Part shown: piece after piece, positions 1 through 4,895 of the stretch | Layout of the letters: each line of letters opens with the position of its first letter | How positions within the stretch are numbered: position 1 is the first letter of the stretch | Assembly: GCA_027014065.1 (NCBI GenBank) | Contig: JALWEL010000011.1 | Span: forward strand, 1-5,795 | From: DHVE2 group archaeon | Lineage (GTDB): Archaea > Thermoplasmatota > Thermoplasmata > Thermoplasmatales > Aciduliprofundaceae | Reading direction: 5' to 3' | DNA: 5,795 bases | Notes under the pieces: model-generated | Databases searched by the model: none | What the model was told of the DNA's origin: nothing | The model's input: the letters and a program-made list of their open reading frames with translations, nothing else | Program-made: the position numbers and the translations under genes

Positions 1-939
1 ATCTCACTAATGGTGATTACCAAAGCAATCGAGGGAAGCAAATACCTGTCTAAAATTTCAAAAAAGATTTTAGGGAGAATTTCAAACGAGCGGAAACTGG
101 CGATTTTCATTGTTCTTTTCTCTTCATTCTTAGCATCTTTCTTAACGAATGACATAGCGCTTTTCATAATGATTCCCCTAACAATCGAATTGCAGAGGAA
201 CATAAAAAACGATGTGGAAAAGTTAGTGATATTCGAAGCAATCGCAGTTAACGTTGGATCAGCCTTCACGCCCATCGGAAACCCGCAAAATCTCTATTTG
301 TGGGATATCCAAGGGATAAACTTCATCCAATTTGTGATTCAAATGCTCATTCCCGTGCTCGTCTCATTTCTTGCTCTCATCTCTTTCGTTTTCCTTTCAT
401 TTCCGAGCAATAAAATTGAACTTAGAGAAAAAGAAAGCTACGAGGAAAAAACACAATTGTTCTGGATTTCCGTAATTATCCTCGTATCCTTCATCCTCGC
501 TCTTCAATTCTCACTGGAATATTTCGCTTTTATCTCGATTCTCATTTTTTATCTCTTTGCCCATCGCAACATATTTAAGAATTTGGACTACGGGCTAATT
601 TTCATATTCTTTTTCATATTCTTGGATTTCGGCGCAGTCCCCCACATTATTCCACATGTATCAGTGAACTCGCCCCGCATGGCCTTCTTGCTCTCAGCAA
701 TTTTGTCGCAGGGCATAAGCAATGTGCCCGCCAGCGTGGTCATGGCCAGTCTATCCCCAAATTTAAGGGAAATAGCATGGGGAGTGAACGTCGGGGGAAA
801 CGGATTGCTAATAGCTTCCCTCGCCAACCTGATCGCCGTGCGGCTCTACGGAAAAAAGAGGAAAATAATGGTGGATTTCCACAAATATTCAATTCCCTTC
901 TTCCTGCTCACCCTCTTGGTAGTTTTATTTTTCGCCTGA
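1..939 (+). CDS. SLC13/ArsB-type anion permease, C-terminal part (5' end outside window)
   Basis: This is a polytopic inner-membrane permease of the ion-transporter superfamily that includes SLC13/DASS, citrate carriers and ArsB/NhaD. Visible support is the first half-motif FLTNDIALFIMIPLT followed by NVGSAFTPIGNPQNLYLW, and the matching second half QGISNVPASVV...GVNVGGNGLLIASLANLIA near the C terminus. These are the paired substrate-site loops of the family. About eight hydrophobic spans are present, with a charged cytoplasmic loop (KIELREKESYEEKTQ) between the two halves. The frame is open to the left edge. The first ATG (position 10) lies in what looks like an internal helix (ISLMVITKAIEGSKYL), and family members usually have roughly 60-100 more N-terminal residues, so the true start is probably upstream. 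The substrate cannot be told: an inorganic anion, a dicarboxylate and arsenite are all possible. T-rich DNA at 923-932 just before the stop could help end transcription. The stop codon is part of the promoter repeat of the next gene. Confidence 0.85.
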   Translation: MSLMVITKAIEGSKYLSKISKKILGRISNERKLAIFIVLFSSFLASFLTNDIALFIMIPLTIELQRNIKNDVEKLVIFEAIAVNVGSAFTPIGNPQNLYLWDIQGINFIQFVIQMLIPVLVSFLALISFVFLSFPSNKIELREKESYEEKTQLFWISVIILVSFILALQFSLEYFAFISILIFYLFAHRNIFKNLDYGLIFIFFFIFLDFGAVPHIIPHVSVNSPRMAFLLSAILSQGISNVPASVVMASLSPNLREIAWGVNVGGNGLLIASLANLIAVRLYGKKRKIMVDFHKYSIPFFLLTLLVVLFFA

Positions 940-958
940 GTTAATTATTTATACAATT
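937..958 (+). promoter_or_regulatory. TATA-box promoter of module copy 1 (promoter repeat, copy 1)
   Basis: An archaeal TATA-like element (TTTATAC, 948-954) lies 62 nt before the A1 start codon. Transcription would be expected to begin about 25 nt downstream, near 975-980, giving a leader of about 40 nt. The 22-bp block that starts at the permease stop codon matches positions 1771-1792 at 20 of 22 bases, and that second block sits in front of gene A2. A TATA box conserved between two copies of a module supports real promoter function. The start site is inferred. Confidence 0.6.
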
Positions 959-1004
959 GAACCTATTTCTCCATGTCTTCGTAAAATCCAAACCCACACA
1001 ATAA

Positions 1005-1011
1005 GAAGGTG
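1005..1011 (+). promoter_or_regulatory. Ribosome binding site of A1
   Basis: GAAGGTG lies five bases before the ATG at 1017 and is complementary to the 3' end of archaeal 16S rRNA. It fixes the start of A1. Confidence 0.7.
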
Positions 1012-1016
1012 TTTCT

Positions 1017-1337
1017 ATGAAAATAAAAGTAAGGGTGTCCGGAAAGGAGATGAATTACATCCGCCACATGAAAGACTACAATTTCAACGAATACATGCTT
1101 TATAGATTGAAAGCGCTTCAATTGGGAGTAGAGGAAACCGATGAGGAATTGCTGAAGAAAAAAATTGAAAAAATAAAAAAGATAATTGAAATCATGAAAG
1201 AGGAAATTCCCAAACTCAAAGAATTTTACAAAAACGCTGAGGAGGATAAAGAGAAGTTTGAAAGATGGATTGACGAATTAGATGAAGAAAACGAGCGCCT
1301 TTTGGAGATGGTCAAAAATGATAGAGGTAATCATTAG
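1017..1337 (+). CDS. Small charged coiled-coil protein A1, possible ribbon-helix-helix N terminus (unknown function)
   Basis: A 106-residue soluble protein of a family I do not recognise. Residues 1-8 (MKIKVRVS) look like a beta strand, followed by two predicted helices at about 10-20 and 23-38 (KEMNYIRHMKDY; NFNEYMLYRLKALQLG). That strand-helix-helix order and spacing is what a ribbon-helix-helix DNA-binding domain shows. Residues 42-100 are one long Lys/Glu helix with hydrophobic residues at heptad-like spacing, ending WIDELDEENERLLEMVKN. There is no signal peptide or membrane span. It has its own promoter and a good ribosome site, and its last 20 nt encode the start of B1 in another frame, so the two are very likely translated together and may be partners. 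A2 is its paralogue (45 of 104 identical), and the block LxEFYxxAxEDKxxxExWIDxLDxEN is the best-kept part. The fold is inferred from pattern alone. A purely structural coiled-coil protein is the alternative. Confidence 0.8.
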   Translation: MKIKVRVSGKEMNYIRHMKDYNFNEYMLYRLKALQLGVEETDEELLKKKIEKIKKIIEIMKEEIPKLKEFYKNAEEDKEKFERWIDELDEENERLLEMVKNDRGNH

Positions 1338-1752
1338 ATACGGCATCTACGAATGGAAAAAATTTAAGCTGAGCGAAGAAAACGAAGAATTGATAAAAAA
1401 GCTGTCCGAAGAACTACATTTGCCAATTGCAGATGTTGTAAAAATAGCAATAAAAGACATCAACGTTCTACATGAAAATAATTCGGAAAATATGGAAAAG
1501 TTGCAAAAAGAGCTTTTCGAGGTGAAGAAAGAAATGTTCAGGCTTGACAAAGAGAGAAGTGCATTATATACAAAAAACACGTTGATAATCCACGAGCTCA
1601 AAGAGCTCTCAGTGACTCTAATCGGACTGGTGAATCAGAACAGCACTTTGAGGAGGATATTGAAGATGGAAAAGAAATATGAAGAAGCAAAGAAGCTTGC
1701 GGAGCATTATCTGTTTTCCGACCCGCATTCTCTTATTATGGGCGCAGAGTGA
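1318..1752 (+). CDS. Coiled-coil protein B1 with conserved LIGLVNQN C-terminal block, possible ribbon-helix-helix N terminus (unknown function)
   Basis: A 144-residue protein of unrecognised family. Residues 13-47 read as strand (WKKFKLS), helix (EENEELIKKLSEELH), turn with Pro36, helix (IADVVKIAIKDI), the layout of a ribbon-helix-helix domain. Residues about 56-96 form a charged helix likely to be a coiled coil. Residues 97-133 (from LSVTLIGLVNQN to LAEHYLF) are the most conserved part, with 29 of 37 identical to B2. The start is placed at ATG 1318 and not at the in-frame ATG 1282, because 1318 matches the B2 start residue for residue, gives the same 20-nt overlap with gene A, and has a GGAG (1304-1307) before it. 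Translation is probably coupled to A1. The tail after residue 133 (SDPHSLIMGAE) differs from B2. No enzyme motif or membrane span is visible. A DNA-binding or scaffold role with A1 is inference. Confidence 0.8.
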   Translation: MIEVIIRYGIYEWKKFKLSEENEELIKKLSEELHLPIADVVKIAIKDINVLHENNSENMEKLQKELFEVKKEMFRLDKERSALYTKNTLIIHELKELSVTLIGLVNQNSTLRRILKMEKKYEEAKKLAEHYLFSDPHSLIMGAE

Positions 1753-1770
1753 GAAGTTATGCGTAGCATT

Positions 1771-1792
1771 TGAGTTAATTACTTATACGATT
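1771..1792 (+). promoter_or_regulatory. TATA-box promoter of module copy 2 (promoter repeat, copy 2)
   Basis: Near-identical copy (20 of 22 bases) of 937-958, carrying CTTATACGA at 1782-1790 as the TATA element. It sits 80 nt before the A2 ATG. Expected initiation is near 1810, giving a leader of about 55-60 nt. The two differences are T to C just before the TATA core and A to G just after it, so promoter strength may differ between the copies. Confidence 0.6.
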
Positions 1793-1796
1793 TTTT
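1791..1796 (+). terminator. T6 run, possible terminator of the A1-B1 transcript
   Basis: Six T in a row, 39 nt after the B1 stop. Archaeal RNA polymerase can stop at such tracts. It lies between the copy 2 TATA box and the expected start of the next transcript, so it could end the upstream RNA without being in the downstream one. The tract is short and the call is weak. Confidence 0.3.
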
Positions 1797-1815
1797 CATC
1801 ACTATCTCGGTGATG
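1797..1815. promoter_or_regulatory. Inverted repeat at the A2 start-of-transcription region, possible operator
   Basis: CATCAC (1797-1802) and GTGATG (1810-1815) are perfect inverted halves separated by 7 nt; a T-G pair extends the stem by one. It lies about 10-28 nt after the TATA box, a usual place for an archaeal repressor site. Ribbon-helix-helix proteins commonly bind such short inverted or direct repeats in their own promoters, so self-control by the A or B proteins is possible. No equal copy is seen before A1. Confidence 0.3.
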
Positions 1816-1856
1816 GGGCCCACCAGAACGCCGGAGAGGCTGATGGCTCCTTTTGA

Positions 1857-1863
1857 AAGGTGG
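1857..1863 (+). promoter_or_regulatory. Ribosome binding site of A2 (decides start)
   Basis: AAGGTGG is followed by five bases and ATG 1869. An in-frame GTG at 1860 lies inside this site and cannot be the start. A1 alignment also begins at the ATG. Confidence 0.7.
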
Positions 1864-1868
1864 TCCCT

Positions 1869-2183
1869 ATGGAAATACAGGTAAATAAAGAAAAATTCAA
1901 AGAGCTAAAGAACATGGACAACTACGATTTTAACACGCATCTCAGATACAAATTGAAATCTCTCCTCCTCGATTTAGAAAGCGGAAGTGAAGAAGCACTG
2001 AAAGAGAAAATAAAAGAGGTGAAAAAGAGAATGACAAAGATGATAGAAGAGCTTACAGAGCTCAGGGAGTTCTACGAGAAGGCAAAAGAGGATAAGGATA
2101 ACATGGAGAAGTGGATTGACATGCTGGACAAGGAAAACGCACAATTGATGGAGGCGTTAAAAAATGGAAGAGATAGTGATTAA
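1869..2183 (+). CDS. Small charged coiled-coil protein A2, paralogue of A1 (unknown function)
   Basis: A 104-residue protein, paralogue of A1 with a two-residue deletion near residue 6. Strand-helix-helix pattern at residues 1-36 (MEIQV; EKFKELKNMDNY; DFNTHLRYKLKSLLLDL), then a Lys/Glu-rich long helix from about 40 to 98 ending WIDMLDKENAQLMEALKN. The same YxFN, EFY and WIDxLDxEN signatures as A1 are present. Start ATG 1869 is chosen over the in-frame GTG at 1860 because the GTG is inside the ribosome site. The last 20 nt overlap the beginning of B2. The N-terminal domain matches the ribbon-helix-helix layout less clearly than in A1 because the strand is shortened. No known function; it probably works with B2. 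Confidence 0.8.
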   Translation: MEIQVNKEKFKELKNMDNYDFNTHLRYKLKSLLLDLESGSEEALKEKIKEVKKRMTKMIEELTELREFYEKAKEDKDNMEKWIDMLDKENAQLMEALKNGRDSD

Positions 2184-2580
2184 ATCAGGAAAATTAAAGA
2201 AAAAAAGCTTCAAATTGGATAGCGAGAACGAAGAGCTCATAAAAGAAATCGGAGAGAAGTTCAACATTCCCGAGGAGAAAATCGTGGAGATGGCCCTTTT
2301 TGATGAAAAAGAGGAAAATGAAGATGATGAAAAAAGGTTAAAAGAGCTTAGAGATGAGCTTTTGCACCTGCAAAAAGAGATGTTCGTAATCGAGGGGGAT
2401 TGGTCTTCGCTGAGATACAAAGCGCACACAATTGCGCATGATGTAAAAACACTCTCTGTTGTTCTAATTGGACTGGTGAATCAAAACAGGACATTGAGAA
2501 GGCAGCTAAAAATGGAAGAGAAATACCAAGAAATGAGGGAGTTGGCGGAGCATTACTTATTCATGAGGATGAAATCATGA
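2164..2580 (+). CDS. Coiled-coil protein B2, paralogue of B1 (unknown function)
   Basis: A 138-residue protein that aligns with B1 from residue 1 to 133 without a gap (63 identical). Residues 12-47 again give strand (KKKSFKLD), helix (SENEELIKEIGEKFN), turn with Pro36, helix (EEKIVEMALFDE), fitting a ribbon-helix-helix domain. A very acidic linker (EENEDDEK, about 50-57) leads to a charged helix. Residues 97-133 carry the conserved LIGLVNQNxTLRRxLKMExKY...LAEHYLF block. GGAGG at 2150-2154 lies nine bases before the ATG and inside gene A2, so translation can be both coupled and independent. The TGA stop (2578-2580) abuts the stop codon of the gene on the opposite strand within TCATGA. There is no room for a terminator, so its transcript must run into the antisense of the membrane-subunit gene. 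Confidence 0.8.
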   Translation: MEEIVIKSGKLKKKSFKLDSENEELIKEIGEKFNIPEEKIVEMALFDEKEENEDDEKRLKELRDELLHLQKEMFVIEGDWSSLRYKAHTIAHDVKTLSVVLIGLVNQNRTLRRQLKMEEKYQEMRELAEHYLFMRMKS

Positions 2581-4359
2581 GAAAAAAGCCACGGAGATGA
2601 ATAGCAAAAGAGTCAATAGGATATAGAGAACGTATCTCCTGTCGTTTCCGGGCATCAACGCTTTGCTGAATCTATCTGAGAAATTTACTGCTGATTTGGA
2701 TATGGAAAAATATGAATCATGAACAGTGTCTCTCTGCTTCATGTCATTCGTCCTAAAGAGCCATTTCTGCGTTAGAAGAAGTATGGAAGAATGTCCTCTT
2801 GTAGGATACTCCTCGTTTCTAAGCCCTCCGCTCCATGGCTTCACCTTTCTTATTTTCCATTTGGCCTTCATCGCAGCGTAAACTATGCCAAAGTTTATGG
2901 CTATGAACAGGGCGATCATCGTCGGAGATAGCACTCCGAATCCCTTGCCGGAGATTATAAGCATCCCGTTGGGTATACCCAATAATTTCCCGAGATATTG
3001 CTTAGAGGATATTCCTGTTATCCTCACCACCACTGGGGAGATTATTGAGAAAATGTACTGGGGAAGGATACCTGCAAGAAGAAGCACTCCAGCACCGATT
3101 CCAAAGCCAATGTCACCCAAATTCGCATTCTTTCTCTCTCTTCTCTCCACCCCGTGGACTATGAACTTGCTCATGGCGATTATGCCCATTCCCGCGGTTA
3201 GAGCAACCAAAGCTCCGATAATCACGGTCACCAGGCGAACTAACATGTCGGATATGTAAAAAGACTGGAACATGGATTCAAGGGCTGCCCACTCTCCGAT
3301 ATATCCGGGCAACGGCGGTACTCCCGCGAGGGAAATGGCAGCTAAGTACCCTGCAAGGGCTGTCCATTTAGTAAGCGAGTACTTCTTTCCCAAATATTCT
3401 CCTCCACTTTTTTCCAGATGTCCGGCCACAGCAAATAAAAGAGATTTCGCGATTGTGTGCGCAAACGCGAAGAACAACAGGGCTAGAAGGATGAATCCCC
3501 CTATAACCGGTTGAACTTCGTACGTTACAATTAAAGCTCCGGACATGGCGATTAGAACTCCATCGTTTTCCACTGTGCTGTACGCGGGCAATTTCTTAAC
3601 ATGGTCACAAACAGCCGCATAGAAAGCACCGATTATTGCAGTTATACCGCCCATTATCAAAATCACGAGGCCAACCCAAGATGCGGGAATTCCGAATTGT
3701 AAGAATGAAATCATGCCGAAGAGTCCCATGAGAGTCATAACCGCACTGAGCTGCGACGACATGTTTGCGGGGGCCTTTGAATGCGCCTCTGGAAGCCAGA
3801 TGTGGAAGGGCACCACAGCCATCTTAATCATTAATCCCAAGGAAAGCAGGAGATAAATCAGGCTCCAATTGCTCAAGCCATGCCATGCGGAGAATACTGT
3901 GCTTCCCGATTCTGCAGAGGCCCAGGAGAAGCCGGTGAGTATCAAAAGAGTGCTGAGCTCTCCGAACGCTAAGAACATATACGCGGCTCTCTTTGAATCT
4001 TTATGTAGATATATGCTCACGAACGATGCGATGGTCATTCCTTCCCACCCAATTAGAAAAGAAAGGGCATTGGTTGATGTGAGGATTATAGTCATTGCTC
4101 CCGTGGTGAATGCAAATGAACTGGCAAGTAGCCCACTCTTTTTATCGTATCCCAAAGAGTAGAGGGATAGGAAGATCCAAGCAATGGAGGAGAGAATGAT
4201 GAAATAACCGCTTATTTCGTTTCCAATCTCACCTAAGAAAGCGAAGTACAACAGCAGCGATGAGCCGATGGCAGTAAGAAGGTAAGATGTCATTTTAAAT
4301 TTAAATCCGACGAGTCCAGCGAGCAGATAAACTGAGAGAATAATCAAAAGGGAATTCAT
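2575..4359 (-). CDS. HyfB/NuoL-like proton (or sodium) translocating membrane subunit of an Ehr-type complex
   Basis: A 594-residue polytopic protein of the antiporter-like family (NuoL/M/N, MrpA/D, HyfB/HycC), which carries ions across the membrane driven by the redox arm. Family features with residue numbers from the chosen start: GWEGM with Glu106 (helix 5), IKMAVVPFHIWLPEAHSKAP with Lys179 (helix 7), AFAHTIAKSLLF with His301 and Lys305, and GVPPLPGYIGEW with Glu356. These charged residues line the ion path in homologues. The C-terminal PWSGG (about 508-512) and following stretch resemble the HyfB tail, and a final helix closes the protein. The helix 8 lysine common in NuoM/NuoN is replaced (SAVMTLMG, Leu210). 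Start ATG 4359-4357 is taken over the in-frame GTG at 4368, which is part of the GGGAGGTGG ribosome site. This ATG overlaps the small-subunit stop as ATGA, so translation is coupled. It is the last gene of the operon and meets B2 tail to tail. Confidence 0.93.
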   Translation of the reverse strand: MNSLLIILSVYLLAGLVGFKFKMTSYLLTAIGSSLLLYFAFLGEIGNEISGYFIILSSIAWIFLSLYSLGYDKKSGLLASSFAFTTGAMTIILTSTNALSFLIGWEGMTIASFVSIYLHKDSKRAAYMFLAFGELSTLLILTGFSWASAESGSTVFSAWHGLSNWSLIYLLLSLGLMIKMAVVPFHIWLPEAHSKAPANMSSQLSAVMTLMGLFGMISFLQFGIPASWVGLVILIMGGITAIIGAFYAAVCDHVKKLPAYSTVENDGVLIAMSGALIVTYEVQPVIGGFILLALLFFAFAHTIAKSLLFAVAGHLEKSGGEYLGKKYSLTKWTALAGYLAAISLAGVPPLPGYIGEWAALESMFQSFYISDMLVRLVTVIIGALVALTAGMGIIAMSKFIVHGVERRERKNANLGDIGFGIGAGVLLLAGILPQYIFSIISPVVVRITGISSKQYLGKLLGIPNGMLIISGKGFGVLSPTMIALFIAINFGIVYAAMKAKWKIRKVKPWSGGLRNEEYPTRGHSSILLLTQKWLFRTNDMKQRDTVHDSYFSISKSAVNFSDRFSKALMPGNDRRYVLYILLTLLLFISVAFFS

Positions 4360-4895
4360 GGGTTCCACCTCCCTGTGAGCATCAGGAGAGCTTTAAGTAT
4401 CGCAATAGGTTGCGGGGGACAGCCGGAGACGCGGGTATCCACTTTTATTATTTTCTCTATTTTCTCGTTGGCACAGGCACCCGCGGTCACAACTATTTTT
4501 GGCTCTGGCATTTGTTCGTAAGATTCTTTAAGCACTGGAATCATCTTCTCCGTGGGCTCGCCTATCACGAGGAGAATGTCCGCATGCCTCGGAACTGGTG
4601 TGAAGAAGAAGCCGAGGCGATGCAAATCGTACTGTGGAGCACCTAGCAATGAGATTTCCCTATTACATGAGCTGCAAGAGCCAACATCTAAAACGAATAT
4701 GTGCACCGATTTATTGAACGGTATTTTCCTGCGCACTTCTATTTCATCGTCTCCCTCTTCGCATTCATTCATGCACGAGTTGAAGCAGGAGAATCCACAA
4801 TCTTTGTCATAGAGTGATTTCGGTATGGATTTGTCCTCTTCCCGCGGGAATTTCGTTGTTATTATGCCTCTTTTTAGTCCCTTTGCAAGCCACAT
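4356..4895 (-). CDS. NuoB/HycG-like iron-sulfur small subunit of a hydrogenase-related (Ehr-type) complex, with extra Cys-rich N terminus
   Basis: A 179-residue subunit that would carry the proximal 4Fe-4S cluster and pass electrons to or from the large subunit at the membrane surface. Cluster ligands are visible: CSSCNRE (Cys74, Cys77, Glu80), Cys141 in TAGACAN and Cys159 in SGCPPQP, with the family signature PRHADILLVIGEPT between. Two oddities stand out. Residues 33-45 form CX3CX3CX3C, outside the canonical ligands. Also, only 18 residues separate Cys141 from Cys159, where related small subunits have about 30 (the GG...PVD loop is missing). The N-terminal KRGIITTKFPREE resembles the start of NuoI/HyfH ferredoxin subunits. 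Start: GTG 4904 lies in the ribosome site GGGAGGTGG; ATG 4898 and ATG 4895 follow, and 4895 gives the same 6-nt spacing as the next gene, with a one-base TGATG overlap of the large-subunit stop. Start 4898 (ATGA overlap) is nearly as likely. Confidence 0.92.
   Translation of the reverse strand: MWLAKGLKRGIITTKFPREEDKSIPKSLYDKDCGFSCFNSCMNECEEGDDEIEVRRKIPFNKSVHIFVLDVGSCSSCNREISLLGAPQYDLHRLGFFFTPVPRHADILLVIGEPTEKMIPVLKESYEQMPEPKIVVTAGACANEKIEKIIKVDTRVSGCPPQPIAILKALLMLTGRWNP
4366..4373 (-). promoter_or_regulatory. Ribosome binding site of the HyfB-like gene
   Basis: GGGAGGTG on the minus strand lies six bases before ATG 4359. It is inside the last codons of the small-subunit gene and holds an in-frame GTG (4368-4366) that should not be used as a start. 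Confidence 0.75.

Larger units (their letters stand above)
937..1752 (+). repeat. Diverged tandem module, copy 1 (promoter + A1 + B1)
   Basis: First copy of an approximately 0.8-kb tandem duplication: TATA promoter, leader with ribosome site, gene A, then gene B overlapping A by 20 nt. The second copy is 1771-2580. By hand alignment A1/A2 share 45 of 104 residues and B1/B2 share 63 of the first 133 with no gap, so the duplication is old or fast-evolving, yet the promoter block and the gene overlap are kept almost unchanged. Confidence 0.8.
1753..1868 (+). other. Intergenic region between B1 and A2: promoter, T-tract, inverted repeat, GC-rich leader
   Basis: This 116-nt gap holds four things: the promoter repeat (1771-1792), a T6 run (1791-1796), a 6-bp inverted repeat (1797-1802 with 1810-1815), and a block at 1797-1850 that is about 63 percent G+C in an AT-rich setting. 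It then runs into the A2 ribosome site (1857-1863). Read on the minus strand, 1779-1850 is an open stretch ending in a stop that looks like the C terminus of a membrane protein. The first intergenic gap (940-1016) has the promoter but no GC-rich block. Confidence 0.6.
1771..2580 (+). repeat. Diverged tandem module, copy 2 (promoter + A2 + B2)
   Basis: Second copy of the duplicated module described at 937-1752. Gene order, start/stop overlap and promoter are the same. The leader is longer and contains an extra GC-rich stretch, and B2 ends five residues after the shared C-terminal block where B1 has eleven. Confidence 0.8.

Noticed and set aside
963..1016. Minus-strand peptide ending GFGFYEDMEK in the first intergenic gap
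   Set aside because: Only 17 residues before the ribosome-site region, no GC shift and no clear hydrophobic helix; too short to tell from chance.
1282..1317. Earlier in-frame ATG for B1, giving 12 more residues
   Set aside because: It would overlap A1 by 56 nt, it lacks the match to B2, and the ATG at 1318 reproduces the B2 start and overlap exactly.
1810..1846. C/D box guide RNA (GTGATGG followed by CTGA)
   Set aside because: The CTGA and the second TGATGG overlap each other, there is no proper D'/C' spacing and no terminal stem, so the match is likely chance.
937..2580. Toxin-antitoxin pairs, because of small paired genes with ribbon-helix-helix-like heads and overlapping ends
   Set aside because: Neither partner shows a toxin fold (no RelE, VapC/PIN, MazF or HEPN residues); both members are coiled-coil proteins of similar design.
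2885..4162. Plus-strand open frames opposite the HyfB-like gene
   Set aside because: They are Pro/Ala-rich translations of antisense membrane-protein codons, have no ribosome sites or family motifs, and overlap a strongly conserved gene completely.
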